Source: Brassica napus (Eukaryota > Streptophyta > Magnoliopsida > Brassicales > Brassicaceae). From it: DNA of 64,000 bases. The notes beneath the pieces were generated by a model. The model had not been told where the DNA came from and ran no database searches. It worked only from the letters and a program-made list of their open reading frames with translations. The position numbers were made by a program, and so were the translations under genes. The DNA is taken from the NCBI RefSeq assembly GCF_020379485.1, contig NC_063436.1, positions 38,631,512-38,695,511 on the forward strand. The letters are read 5' to 3'. This document shows, in pieces, positions 45,721 through 56,200 of this stretch; the stretch's first letter is position 1; the number at the start of each line of letters is the position of its first letter.

Positions 45721-47545
45721 CCCAATTACAAAACTATAACATATACCTTACACAAATATATGAATCAGATACCATTAATCACATATGAAACCAAAATTCA
45801 TAAGAACCTATAAACCAAGATATTTACTATCCTGACAAAATACAGAAAATATATATAGGACAGAATTGATCCAAATGAATGCATTGAACCTTAATCTATC
45901 TGCTCATACAATGGAGTAAAATTAAATATTCCTGTCAAAAATACATAACCACTGCCATCGATTGACTTAGTCACAGTCATATTAAAATAGAAAATTTTAT
46001 CCTTAGAGACACATTTCATATTTCCAATTACTGAATAAAGCACATTAGACTTTGAGGTCACTTTCACCTAGTGAATTGACCTATATACCCCTAAACTAGC
46101 TATTCTTGTGTTCTATTACGTTTCCTAACCAAACAAAATTGACTGATTATAAAAAAGCCAATAATCCATTAATTTTGGAATTATGTTGAAAACCAATCCT
46201 CTTTAGCAAAATATAAAAACCTAAATCCCTAAATCCACTGAGACTCTTCACGAAACCCAATCACATTTTTTTCTCCATTTCAAAACAGAATCTGGAAAAA
46301 TCTCTCACCTCTTACAAGCTTTTATTATCGAGACTACCGGTTTGGAGAATCTCCCTTGCGGAATCAAAGCTATCAGAATCGATCGGCGCTGTGGTTCACT
46401 CCAAATCTCCGACATGGAAGATCCTTTTCTCTCTTCTATGCTCCAACATGAAATTTTCTAGTTTAGTTTTGTCTGAGTTCTCAATATAAACCTCAACTCC
46501 ATGTTCTTCTGGTTAAATCTGCATAAAAGTTTTATCCTTTATTCCTCAACTCTGACATTCACTCGCCACCTATCCTTGATTCCTCACCACTTCACAATTT
46601 GTCTGACCACTGCTCGTTGCACAATCACACAATCTCCGTTCACACACTTCGCAACCACTCCACTCCTGACCACTCACCGCCCATCCACATAACCTCTGAC
46701 CATAAAGCTGCCGAACAGCTGACGCCTAACCACAACAACCTTAGTAACCCGTCTCATGTCGCCACACATGATACACCTAATGGGTACCTGTTGTTTTGCT
46801 CTTAATGTGCCCTTCAGCTTATGTCTATTCATGTACTTTAATGCCACAAAATGAGTATGTGTGGCTCTTTTGGTATTTAACTAACATATTGCATACTCAT
46901 GCCTACCTTCATCCCATGTCCACAGCTGCGTGTCCACTACAAACCTAACCACTGATTCAATACGCACACAACGACTTCACATGCATCCACGCCAATCCCA
47001 TCCAAGTCCAAGTAACGACCTTGCCCACCAAATTGTGTACACAGAATTTGCCCACATAAAACTTTGTAACATTTTCGTGTCCATATAAATTGTATCCACA
47101 GAAAGTTGTATAAAGGAAAAAGAGGTTTGTAACGTTAGAGAGTTATAGCGAAATCTGCTTACCTTCTCTCGCACCATCTACCAAACACCCTCGTAGCACT
47201 AACATATCCGCCGCCGTTAGATTTTTTAGGTTTTAAACAGATCCAACGACCAAAAACAATTCACTTTATTCCATACACCTATTTTTTGACTTAACCTCTT
47301 TATCATTTATTGCAACTGAACGAAAACTTAAGAAATTTTAAGTTTGACTCTTTAAAAGCAACACACTTCTCTTTAGACAAAAGGAGGGTTATTTTTGTCC
47401 GAAAAATTACAGTTGCCCAAAGAATGTGTGCCAACTAGAAAATGAATCTGTTAGTGAAAACTAAAGTCACAATGTGTCTCTCAACGTAACTCTCTCATTA
47501 AAATAAGAACCCTGGGGAAGTCCGAATCTAACTAGTTTCATTTAT
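45721..47545. other. No recognised feature
   Basis: AT-rich, with a promoter-like stretch near 46190-46420 and a short ATG frame at 46413, but no protein homology I can name. Pyrimidine/CA-rich sequence occupies 46560-46760. Confidence 0.4.
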
Positions 47546-47614
47546 ATCGTCAAACTATATTCTCTTCCTGGATCCTTGAATATCGTCAAACTATATTCTC
47601 TTCCTGGATCCTTG
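47546..47614. repeat. 36 bp tandem duplication
   Basis: ATCGTCAAACTATATTCTCT plus CTTCCTGGATCCTTG occurs at 47546 and again at 47582, next to the broken end of the D LTR fragment. Confidence 0.8.
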
Positions 47615-48335
47615 CAATCCTATGATCAAGTTCTAGTTAGCAAGGCTAAAACAAGCAATGAATACAAATCTATCATGAATATCACAACAAGGCAGATCTA
47701 TAGTTTGGGGCTAATCCCACAAACCTATTTGAACCCTGGATCTAATAATTGAACTACTCAGACATAGCAAAGCAATTCATAACAATAAAGGAATAGAAAC
47801 TCATAGTATAGATGAAAAAAAATGAAAACAAGGAGTTCCAATCACAAGTGATCTTCTCTCACAAATGAAACTTGTAACAAAACTAGGTCTAGAAAAAGCT
47901 CTCTTGCCGTCAAAACACTTAGGCAGTATATATTCTACTAGGTTAAAAATTCGTCAGGGCATTTTGGTAATTTGGCTTGGCCTTGGTTTTTAAGTCTGCT
48001 GAATCCAAATGTCGCGTGTCTGGTGTCTCGACATCGATCGATGGTACTTGTGTACATCGATCGATATTAATCTTCATCTGTCGAGGCATCTCCTGGTATC
48101 GATCGTCAGCACTGATGCACATTGATCGATTGTTCTTCCTCTCGTTGACCTCTACGTGGTCAGCTCGGGTGAAATGTCCTTTAAGCTACAAAATGCTCCA
48201 AAGTCATAGCTTTACTCCAAAATGCACCTGAACCTGAAAACATACCTAGAAGAGTAGAAAACATAGATATATATATATATATAATAAAATACTTATAAAC
48301 CATGGATAAAAATGGGTCAAATCCAAGGTATATCA
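47610..48335 (-). mobile_element. Athila-like (family D) LTR fragment, reversed
   Basis: Matches the reverse complement of about 31464-32190. It ends GGTATATCA at 48335, the LTR start, and includes the ATCGATCGAT palindromes (48030-48130). It is truncated on the left at the 36 bp duplication. Confidence 0.85.
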
Positions 48336-49322
48336 GGGAGGAACAAAAGAAGAGCGTGCAGAAATATATACAAAAAGAAGAAGCCGTTGAAAGTCTTCCC
48401 TGGAAAGACGCGCATCTCACCAGATCTCGGGCCGTGGGATTCAAAATTCAAAAAGATTCATTCGCAAAAGAAAGGAAGAAAAATATCAGCTGAATCTCTG
48501 ATATTAAAAGAAGAAATCATCCGGGAGCGGAAAGGACTCCTATCTTTTTTGACCCGCGCGTGAACTGCACGACAAAGCTCTAGCCTTGTCATCTCCAAAG
48601 AAGATAGAAGAAATTACTATCAGATATCGACTGAACACGAAGGGACCGATCCTTACCTAGGTTCAGAATGAGTTCCCACTTGAGTGGAACCTAGGCTAAC
48701 AAGATCATCGGAACAGGGTCCTGCCTAATGGGAGCCTACTGAGAATGAGCAACCCCGGTTGACTTGAGTGCACAGGTTATTCCCCGACTTTGATGACAAA
48801 GTCGAGAAATAAGGGGCAAACTGTTGGGGAAAAATATCACGGTATTCTTTCCCCCAGCCTCCAGGAAAGACTCAGATCCCCGGATCCCTGATAAATGGGT
48901 ACCCCGGGTCCCCACCAGAGGGAACCCTGGGCTCGATCCCTGGACCCTACTCCCTTCCAAGAAATGGAAAACTTCCGACAAGGAGAACCTTCCATATTTC
49001 CCAATATGAAAGAGTTTAACCTAATGAAACCGACTTCTAGACAACTATATAAGAGCAACAACAGCCCTCAAGCAAGGGATCGACTTCTCCAAGGCTTAGA
49101 GACTAGGGTTAGACGGCTAGAATTAGGGTTCTTATAAAACATCTTGTAACGATACCTTGTTCTTGCCTATTCATCTAATAATACGTCTCTTCAAGCCTAT
49201 TCTATTATTATTCTCTTTAAACATCCTAGAACCCTTACTAAGTAACCACAAACACTCGAGGTTTACCAGCTTATTCATCGTTCTGTGGTATCCTAAAAGA
49301 GCCTACACAAAAATCCCTAACA
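48336..49322 (+). mobile_element. Family E retrotransposon 3' end with 501 bp LTR
   Basis: A polypurine tract (AAGGGGCAAAC, 48811-48821) is followed by an LTR, TGTTGGGGAA...CCCTAACA (48822-49322), with a TATA-like CTATATAAGAGC near 49045. The internal side (48336-48810) shows no protein motif and is cut by the D LTR fragment. On the right the LTR abuts a Tekay-like pol relic at 49323. It is a truncated element of unknown clade. Confidence 0.65.
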
Positions 49323-50080
49323 ATTGGGGCCGTCCATGGTCCCAGTTCTGCTATGTTTGGATCAGCCCTATTAGGGGGAATGCCCTGTAGCGCCTGAAAC
49401 ACGTCCTCGTACTCACTGACCAGCGGAATCCCGTTCGGGTCACCAGCCCCTTCAACCTCCTTAGTGGCAATTATGGCCAGTAAGCCTCACAACCCTTCTC
49501 AAGCATCCTTTCCACCTGGATTGCTGATATCACTAAGCATCCAGAGGTCGGACAAATACTTTGGAACCTGATCGGGGGTCCACACCCACTCTCAAACTGC
49601 ACCCAACTCCAGTGACAGTCAAAGGTGGCCCGATTCTGTTCAAACCAGTCCATGCCTAATATCACCTCGTGATTCTCAAGGCGGACAACAATCAGATCCG
49701 CAGGTATTACCATGTCTATGATCAACAATCAGATCCGCAGGCATTACCCTGTATGTGATCAATACCGGGATGTCTCTAACCAGCCCTAGTGAATCCATCA
49801 CCTGCTCACCGGCTTCATTCACTATGAGAAGACAATCCCCTATTCCCATCTGGAACAAACCATTTTCGATCATTCCTGGACTACCAAAACTATGTGTAGC
49901 TCCAGTGTTTAAAGGTACGTGTGTTTCCACACCACCGATCATTAAGTACTTACATGACTAGGATCTCGGTTTGATCAAACATTTGGAAAACGTTCCATAC
50001 AATTCTCCAAAGCATCACACTTCTGTGAACGTCCCATAACATTCACAAAAGTGTTTATAGTATACCTCAATCCTCATCAT
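49323..50080 (-). pseudogene. Tekay-like protease and protease-RT linker, relic
   Basis: Minus strand from 49942: '[20 protein letters not shown]' with catalytic Asp changed to Asn (N-T-G-A). A tandem duplication of about 50 bp (GATCCGCAGG-ATTACC) shifts the frame. The relic then continues '[13 protein letters not shown]' and 'VERMLEKGCEAYWP', and finally 'VFQALQGIPPNRADP' up to the E LTR at 49322. It is parallel to residues 1-190 of the C element pol. Upstream of the M-I-G-G-V point (49943-50080) the sequence is non-coding for at least 120 bp, as if intronic, until a B LTR begins. Confidence 0.8.
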
Positions 50081-51660
50081 TGTGGGAACCGAAATTCGCA
50101 CTGTCGATTTCCGTTTAAATAAGGAAACTAAGAAAACCCTAGTTTCCCAGAGGACCCGGATATCTGTTAATTACCACACGTCAAGCAATCAGAACACGAG
50201 AATAACAACGATAAAGATAAGAAGTCGAAAAGAGAGCAAAGTAGATCTTATTCCGAATCTGCGTATGAACGTTACAACAAGGTATAAGCCTGGGCTCGAG
50301 AGCTGTCGATGAGATTCCTAGTTCTAGCAACCCTAAGACGGCTAAACCTAATTGAGTCGCAGCTCGAAATAACAAAAAACGGAAAGTTGCCTAAATCGCT
50401 CTAAGTGCTAAGTTTGCTCTGAAAAAAAGTTCTCCTCTGCTCCTCGCCTAGGACTCCTTATATACTAGCTCCAAGGTCGGTTTACGCTTTTACTCTTTTG
50501 CCCTTAAGCCGTCATAGCAAAAAATGGAGATATTCCGTTTTTCCCGATCTTCACAATTATCTTCAAAACTTCCATATTTATCCGCGGAAACTTGACATTT
50601 ATCCTTCCTCGTGGGCCAAGCGTGAACCATGCTGTGGTTCACGGGCTTTTGGTTAGGAAAAATAGTAGGATGGGCCTCGAGTCGTGTTTTAGGTCCCTTT
50701 GGGCCGTCTTCCGACTCGACACGTTTACTACGAGTTTTCCGCGGTTTCTAATCCGCAAAGTTTGATCGATGAAATTAGAATAGCGGGAAACATGGACTGA
50801 GCTTGCTACGGTCTTCGGGAGATAGCATTCGAAGGTTTGACGAGAATGCAAGGACTAGGGTCGTATCGATGTTCGGAAAGGTTCAATCGCTACACCGCGA
50901 CCGAACTTTGGCTCAAGCCCGGTCGCTATGTAGCGACCGAGCGAGAGGAGCGCTCGGTCGCTACGTAGCGACCGATCTTTGGCTTGAGCTCGGTCGCTAC
51001 GTAGCGACCGAGCGGGACGATCGCTCGGTCGCTACATAGCGACCGAGCTTGGCTCGAGCTCGGTCGCTACGTAGCGACCGAGCGGGACGATCGCTCGGTC
51101 GCTACGTAGCGACCGAGCTTTGCTCGAGCTCGGTCGCTACGTAGCGACCGAGCGGGACGATCGCTCGGTCGCTACGTAGCGACCGAGCTTTGGCTCGAGC
51201 TCGGTCGCTACGTAGCGACCGAGCGGGATGATCGCTCGGTCGCTACGTAGCGACCGAGCGGGACGAGCGACCGAGCGGGACGATCGCTCGGTCGCTACGT
51301 AGCGACCGAGCTTTGGCTCGAGCTCGGTCGCTACGTAGCGACCGAGCTTTGGCTCGAGCTCGGTCGCTACGTAGCGACCGAGCTTGGCTGAGCTTGGTCG
51401 CTACGTAGCGACCGAGCGGGACGATCGCTCGGTCGCTACGTAGCGACCGAGCTTTGGCCCAAGCTCGGTCGCTACGTAGCGACCGAGCGGGACGATTGCT
51501 TGGTCGCTACGTAGTGACCGAGCTTTGGCTCGAGCTCGGTCGCTACGTTGCGACCGAGCGGGACGATCGCTCGGTCGCTACGTAGCGACCGAGCGGGACG
51601 ATCGCTCGGTCGCTACGTAGCGACCGAGCGGGACGGACGTTCGGTTGCTGCGTAACAACC
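50081..51660 (-). mobile_element. Family B LTR, reversed, 5'-truncated
   Basis: Starts TGTGGGAACCGAAATTCGCA at 50081 as the B LTR at 23805 does, keeps the TATA block near 50451-50470, and runs through a long palindrome array. Homology fades near 51660 before the LTR's TGTTGGGGTC terminus is reached. Confidence 0.82.
50890..51655. repeat. Longest palindrome array (over 20 units)
   Basis: Units of CGGTCGCTACGTAGCGACCG, most of them perfect, with strict alternation of GGGACGATC and TTTGGCTCGA spacers. More homogeneous than the arrays at 4081, 11603 and 24597. Confidence 0.9.
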
Positions 51661-52250
51661 TGTTTCGAGCTTTCGTCGGATATCTCGATTCTTTCTTCCG
51701 CGAAGCTCTTTCGTAAGGAAGAATCTATTTCGAAAAGTACTCTTCGGAGAAACTCTTATTTTCTTCTTCGGACGTTTTGAATGTTAAATTTGTCGTAACC
51801 GTTTTTGATGTGTATTGGACGAAATTTACATTTAAAACTCCGCGAGATAAAAGTTGTCGAGGCGACGTTCCGAACCCATACTTCTATAAGTAGTGAGCTC
51901 TTGTCATTCATTTTCTTCACACCTTTCCTTCTTTATTTCTTCAAAAACCTCTCTAGCTTCATAACTTTCCTTTCAACATGTCTTCCTCCCAAGGTGATAA
52001 GAAGGATTCCGACGTCGAGATGGGTGAGGCCACTTCTCCGGCTCCGGTTCCAACTTCTCCGGCGGAAGTGCCGGCTTGTGTTGCCGGTCATCTTTCTTTC
52101 CGTTTTTGTTATTTCGAGCTTCGTTCTAGGTTCCGAGCACTTAGAGCGATTTAGGCAACTTTCCGTTTTTGTTATTTCAAGCTGCGATCTTTGCACTTCT
52201 TCGTGCGAATTTTGTTATTTCTTTGTTATTTCCTTGGCTCGATACTAAGC
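51661..52250 (+). other. Retroelement-like leader with small ORF and B LTR scrap
   Basis: A TATA box (TATAA at 51885-51889) precedes an ATG at 51978 opening a 58-codon frame ('MSSSQGDKKDSDVEMGEAT', then a Pro/Ser-rich run) that ends at 52154. The frame's last third lies in a piece of B LTR in plus orientation (about 52098-52200, the GTTATTTCGAGCT block, partly duplicated). I do not recognise the protein. It looks like the truncated start of a longer transposon gene. Confidence 0.35.
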
Positions 52251-52397
52251 CGACAATCATACTAAGATACTTAATATCGTGTTTCCAATTCCTCTTGGAA
52301 TTGATCTATTCCATTCACTCAAACTTAAGGAATCCTACCTTGACTTTCACTGAGTCCAAGCTGATACATCTGATCACAAGCCTACTCATGTACTAGC
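52251..52397 (-). mobile_element. Leader of a minus-strand Ty3 element, distal piece
   Basis: Non-coding sequence that joins, across the C insertion, to 61731-62163. It lies on the downstream side of the 62164-62182 PBS. The gag expected further left is absent. CTAGC (52393-52397) is the TSD of the C element. Confidence 0.5.
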
Positions 52398-52995
52398 TGT
52401 CACGCCCCCAATCCTGAATAGGATTGTTGGGACGGCCATGGTTCGAGGAAACGTACAAGCCAGTCTTGAGACATCAAGGCAAGCGTTCCATGGTCGAGAA
52501 AGAAGGTTAAGGACATAAGGAAACTTAGACTTAACCTTATACAAGCTAAGAGACAGCTAGGACGAGTAAGACGGTAGCTAGGACGAAGTGGACGAGTAGC
52601 TCGGCCAGCTCAAGGAAGCTAGGTTCAGTTCACTCCAGCTCAGTCCCTACTAAGTCAGCTCCACTAGCTGGACTACTAGCTCACTCAGCTGAGGCAGCTG
52701 AGTGTCAGCTCATCTCAGCTAGACGGACTGTCCGGGCTTTAGGCCGATGGTCCGGGTCTGGGTCAGTGGCGGGCTGGGAGGTCCGGCCATGAGGCCATGG
52801 GCTGCTGGGTCCTTGGGCAAGGCTGTGGGCTGTGTCCAGGAAGCCTGGGGCGTGGGTTGGGCTTGTGGCCGACCCCAAACCCAATCAGAAAGGGCGAAGG
52901 GATGCAAGTGGCCGAAAGGGGGCAACTCTTGGCCGATGGTGCCCATTCGCTAGCAAGTCGTGCCTGTTCGTGGGGCAAGACTTACCCCCTCGTTT

Positions 52996-53005
52996 TCTAT
53001 AAATA
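52996..53005 (+). promoter_or_regulatory. TATA box of the C element 5' LTR
   Basis: TCTATAAATA. Transcription would be expected to start near 53030, followed by a GA-rich untranslated leader of about 145 bases with no ATG before 53175. Copy in the 3' LTR at 60230-60239. Confidence 0.7.
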
Positions 53006-53174
53006 TGGGGGCTCTCTGGTCGATTTCATTATCCAATTCCAGAGTAAAATACTCAGAGAAAAACGTAGAGAGAAAGAAAGAGAGAAAGAGAGAGTTCCGG
53101 CCAAGAGAAAGGCCGATTGTGGTGGTGTTGTGTTCCGGCGACTCTGATCGTTTGAGAACTAACTCCGGTCAAGA

Positions 53175-53228
53175 ATGGGAGATCAAGACAAGGAGAAGAG
53201 CATGGAGAACCCAGACGTGGTTCACAAG
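53175..53228 (+). CDS. Putative first coding exon of C gag, inside the LTR
   Basis: The ATG at 53175 is in strong context (A at -3, G at +4) and is the first ATG after the TATA box. It opens 18 codons, 'MGDQDKEKSMENPDVVHK', ending at CACAAG|GTATGTG, a good plant 5' splice site. Joined to the acceptor at 54660 it continues in frame (phase 0) into the gag ORF, which has no ATG of its own for its first 100 or so codons. Without splicing the frame runs only to a stop at 53387. This explains how Gag is started. Alternatives are a non-AUG start near 54730 or an internal start at 54970, which would remove the N-terminal third of the pre-gag region. Confidence 0.6.
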
Positions 53229-54660
53229 GTATGTGATGGGCCGTGGCTCCATCAGACCGAACGGACGGTCCATGCGACCGCACCGCGGCTCTGGTCGGTT
53301 CCTAAGTCCCATCCGGCTCTCCTTATCTATTTCAATTCGTTTCTCTTCTCTTCTCTCTGGTTAAACACGAAGGGTTGTGTTGGTTGAGTCCAAGGGACAC
53401 GTCCCTAGGCTTTGGCCGAACATAACTAGACCGCTAACCTAGACACGGGTCGGTTAGACGGATGATCCGATCGCACCAAGACTGGGCGGTTAGGACGAAC
53501 GGTTGGGAATGACCCAAATGGCACGAGTTGTCAAGAGTCATGAGTGTCCAAAGGTTGTGAGCTGCCAAAGGGTGTCAGGGACCAAAGGGTACGAGTTACC
53601 AAAGGTTGCGAACATCAAAAGGTACGAGGACCAAGAGGCACGATTGGCCAAAGGGTGCATGTTCCAAACGGTGTCTTTCGGGACAGGTTAGGACCGATCC
53701 TTATGGATCAGCCTATGGCTTGTCTAGTAAGACAAGGTCACGGTTTGTCTAAGCCAAGGTAGAGTCGCAAGGTCTGACCGGTTGCTAAGCCTTCCGGATT
53801 AGGCTTGAGGCTTACTCGGCCGATTGGATCCAGGCCTAAGGCCGGATCAGGTAAGGGAGTCCGTTGGGCCATTGAGCCGGACTCCATTGGCCGGTCGCAC
53901 CTAGATTCTATCCGGATAGACGGATTGGTCTTTGGGGACGATCCGGATCTGTTCGTGTGTTCTGTTATCTATTCTGGACTATCTATCTGATTCTAAGTCA
54001 AGGGGTGGTTGGTTGTATGACTTAGGATACGGTAGGTAGGTTCATACGTTTTTGTGATTATGTTGACTGAGGTTTATCTAAGTTCTAGGAACCAAGCCAA
54101 GCATGGTAGAATCAATCCGTTCTATTCTCGGTTATGATTAATGCTTATCTGGTTGTGGTTTCAGGAACTAAGGATGGTTCTGGTCAAGCCAAGGAGCCGT
54201 GAAGGCTCGGTCAGTGAGAGGCTGTGTAACGTGTGGTTAGATGATGCTAGAGATGAACTAGTGATTGTCTATGAGACTGTTAAGAAGTTGTGTATTGAAT
54301 CTCATGTTTCTAAGTAATACAAAGTTTATACATTGTTATTCCGCTGTGCAATCTGTTTCTGTGTTTATGAACCTCATATTCGAATATGACTTAGTAACTA
54401 ATAGACATCAAAATGGATCAAACAAGCAAAGAAATTAATAAGTAAGTCTGCGGACTCCATCAGGTCGAGAGGCCAGGGTTCGGGTCTTACAAGTTGGTAT
54501 CAGAGCATGCTTGATTCTAGGATAGTTGGGTTAGGCAGTCCACACACACACACGCAGCCAGCTGATTAGGTCTCACGGTGAGGTTTGATTGCTTAGTCTA
54601 GGGATTGTTTTGTTTTGTTTATGTTAGTGTGTTTCGTACTAACATTGTCTGAATCCTTAG
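53229..54660 (+). other. Putative intron 1 of C (1432 bp) spanning U5, PBS and leader
   Basis: Donor GTATGT at 53229, branch-point consensus TACTAAC at 54637-54643, acceptor CTTAG at 54656-54660. It contains the PBS (54495-54512), so spliced RNA could not be reverse transcribed. Confidence 0.6.
54495..54512 (+). other. Primer-binding site of C, initiator tRNA-Met
   Basis: TGGTATCAGAGCATGCTT, three bases after the LTR end. The first 12 bases match the usual plant initiator-Met PBS. Confidence 0.9.
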
Positions 54661-56107
54661 GCTGGAAAAAGCAGATCGGGAAAGTCCCGAAAGAGTAAGA
54701 AAACAGCCGGTCAGTCTAGTCAAGCGGCCGTGGACGGGACCAATCTATCCGGATTGCAAACCGATCCGGCCGCAGCTGACACTAGAGACGTGTTGCCAAC
54801 TGATCAGGCTAATCTTACGGGGACGCAACAGGATGGTCAGGAACATCGGGAGAGTGACGAGGAAGTGGAATCCTCGAACGCTAACCGCGATGGTGACCAG
54901 CATGAGAGAACGGCCGATGGAACGGCTAATGTGCCCGCAGCACTGTCCAAAGAGGACTTGTTAGAGGCCATGAAGGTAATGGGGACTCAGGTTGCGGCCA
55001 TGGCGCAACTGTTCACGCCACTAGTGAACTCCTCGGTTGGCCAGGCTACGCCTGTGGCTACGACCACCCCCAACACCAATGGTCCAGTTGTGGAAACGGT
55101 CGAGGTGATCGAGATCGATCCACCGGAAAAGTCTGGAAAGAAGGTGGACTATCTGAGTCTGCTTCAACATTTATCCCGGTTGGGTACGAAGCATTTCTCC
55201 GGTAGCACCGACCCTATTGTGGCAGACGAGTGGAGGAGTAGGTTGGTCCGAAACTTTCAATCAACTCGCTGTCCAGTGGATTACAGACGCGACATTGCGG
55301 TTCACTTCCTGGAAGGGGACGCGCATAACTGGTGGCTTGCGGTGGACAAGCGCACCAATGGGAGTCTGGAAAGTTTTGCGGATTTTGAAGTTGAATTCAA
55401 CCGCAAATACTTCCCTGCTGAGGCTTGGGATCGTCTGGAAGCTCAGTTTCTAGATTTGGCCCAAGGCCGCAGGACCGTACGGGAGTACGAAGAAGAGTTC
55501 AACCGGCTCAGACGGTTTGTTGGAAGAGAGCTGGAGGACGAGGCAGTCCAGGTCCGTAGGTTCATCCGAGGCCTAAGGCCCGAACTGAAGACCCATTGCT
55601 CGATCCGCACTTTCAACACCGTCGGGGAACTGGTGGAACGGGTGGCTTTGCTAGAGTCTAACTTGGCTGAAGAAGCTAAGCTTAAGGCTAAGTCACAGTC
55701 TGGCCCGTCGGGCAAAACAAATGATAAAAAGAGGAAGTGGGACCAGGTGGACGGAGGTAAGACCTCTGGTGGCCGACCTACATGTCCCAAGTGTGGAAAG
55801 AATCATCCCGGTGAGTGCTGGAAGGCCATGGGGGCTTGTGTGCGATGTGGCAGCATGGATCACACGATCCAAAACTGCACTCGACCAAACCGATTCTCAG
55901 ACCAGTCCAGTGGCAGCGGCTCCGTGACTTGCTTCCTATGTGGCAAGACTGGACACTACAAGTCAGATTGTCCTAAGCTACAAGGAGGACAAGGGAAGGG
56001 CCGTGGAGACACAGGCAAGTCGACCCAGAGTAGGCCGACCACAACACCAAGGGTGTATGAGCTGTCCCGGGACGACGGCGCTTCTGGATCGTTTGATTCG
56101 ATCTCTG
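54661..56107 (+). CDS. Gag of the C element
   Basis: The frame is open from the acceptor at 54660 (an in-frame TAG lies just before it) and begins with a basic stretch (GKSRSGKSRKSKK), then acidic and Ser/Thr-rich sequence. The retrotransposon gag domain lies at about 55150-55530 ('YLSLLQHLSRLGTKHFSGST', 'HFLEGDAHNWWLAV', 'NRKYFPAEAWDRLEAQFL'). Three zinc knuckles follow: CPKCGKNHPGEC, CVRCGSMDHTIQNC, CFLCGKTGHYKSDC. Gag forms the particle and binds RNA. The frame meets a TAA at 56116-56118 when unspliced, giving Gag alone. Use of the donor at 56107/56108 fuses it to pol. The first in-frame ATG inside this block is only at 54970, supporting an upstream start exon. Confidence 0.92.
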
Positions 56108-56200
56108 GTAATTCCTAAATTTTTCTTTTTACATTCAAGTAGAAAATGCTTGGTATGGAACCTAGAATGTCTAGGGGATTCTGATGAGGGTCTCTGTTAG
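56108..56200 (+). other. Putative intron 2 of C (93 bp) between gag and pol
   Basis: TCTG|GTAATTCC at the 5' side, T-rich interior, TCTGTTAG|GA at the 3' side. The length is 93, a multiple of three, and the interior has in-frame TAA, TAG, TGA and TGA. Removal gives ...I-S-G-T-L-M-I-G-G, the usual run-in to a Tekay protease. Retention ends translation two codons after the donor. Confidence 0.65.

Larger units (their letters stand above)
52398..54491 (+). repeat. Family C 5' LTR (2094 bp)
   Basis: TGTCACGCCC...GGTCTTACA. The U3 part contains a CAGCTGAG/TAGCT-rich zone (52550-52730). TATA at 52996-53005. The first ATG after the TATA, and an AG|GTATGT donor, lie at 53175 and 53228/53229. Confidence 0.95.

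Noticed and set aside
46413..46460. Short ATG frame after a promoter-like stretch
   Set aside because: Only 15 codons with no splice donor or homology that I can support.
50890..51655. Regular repeats with spacers, CRISPR-like layout
   Set aside because: Repeats are perfect palindromes with only two spacer types in alternation, located in plant LTRs, with no cas genes. This is LTR repeat structure.
54541..54556. CA microsatellite after the C primer site
   Set aside because: Only about six or seven repeats; too short to be notable.
54730..56118. Gag start at 54730
   Set aside because: The codon there is GTG, and the frame is open upstream to 54661 right after a splice-acceptor-like CTTAG. 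An upstream exon explains the start better.
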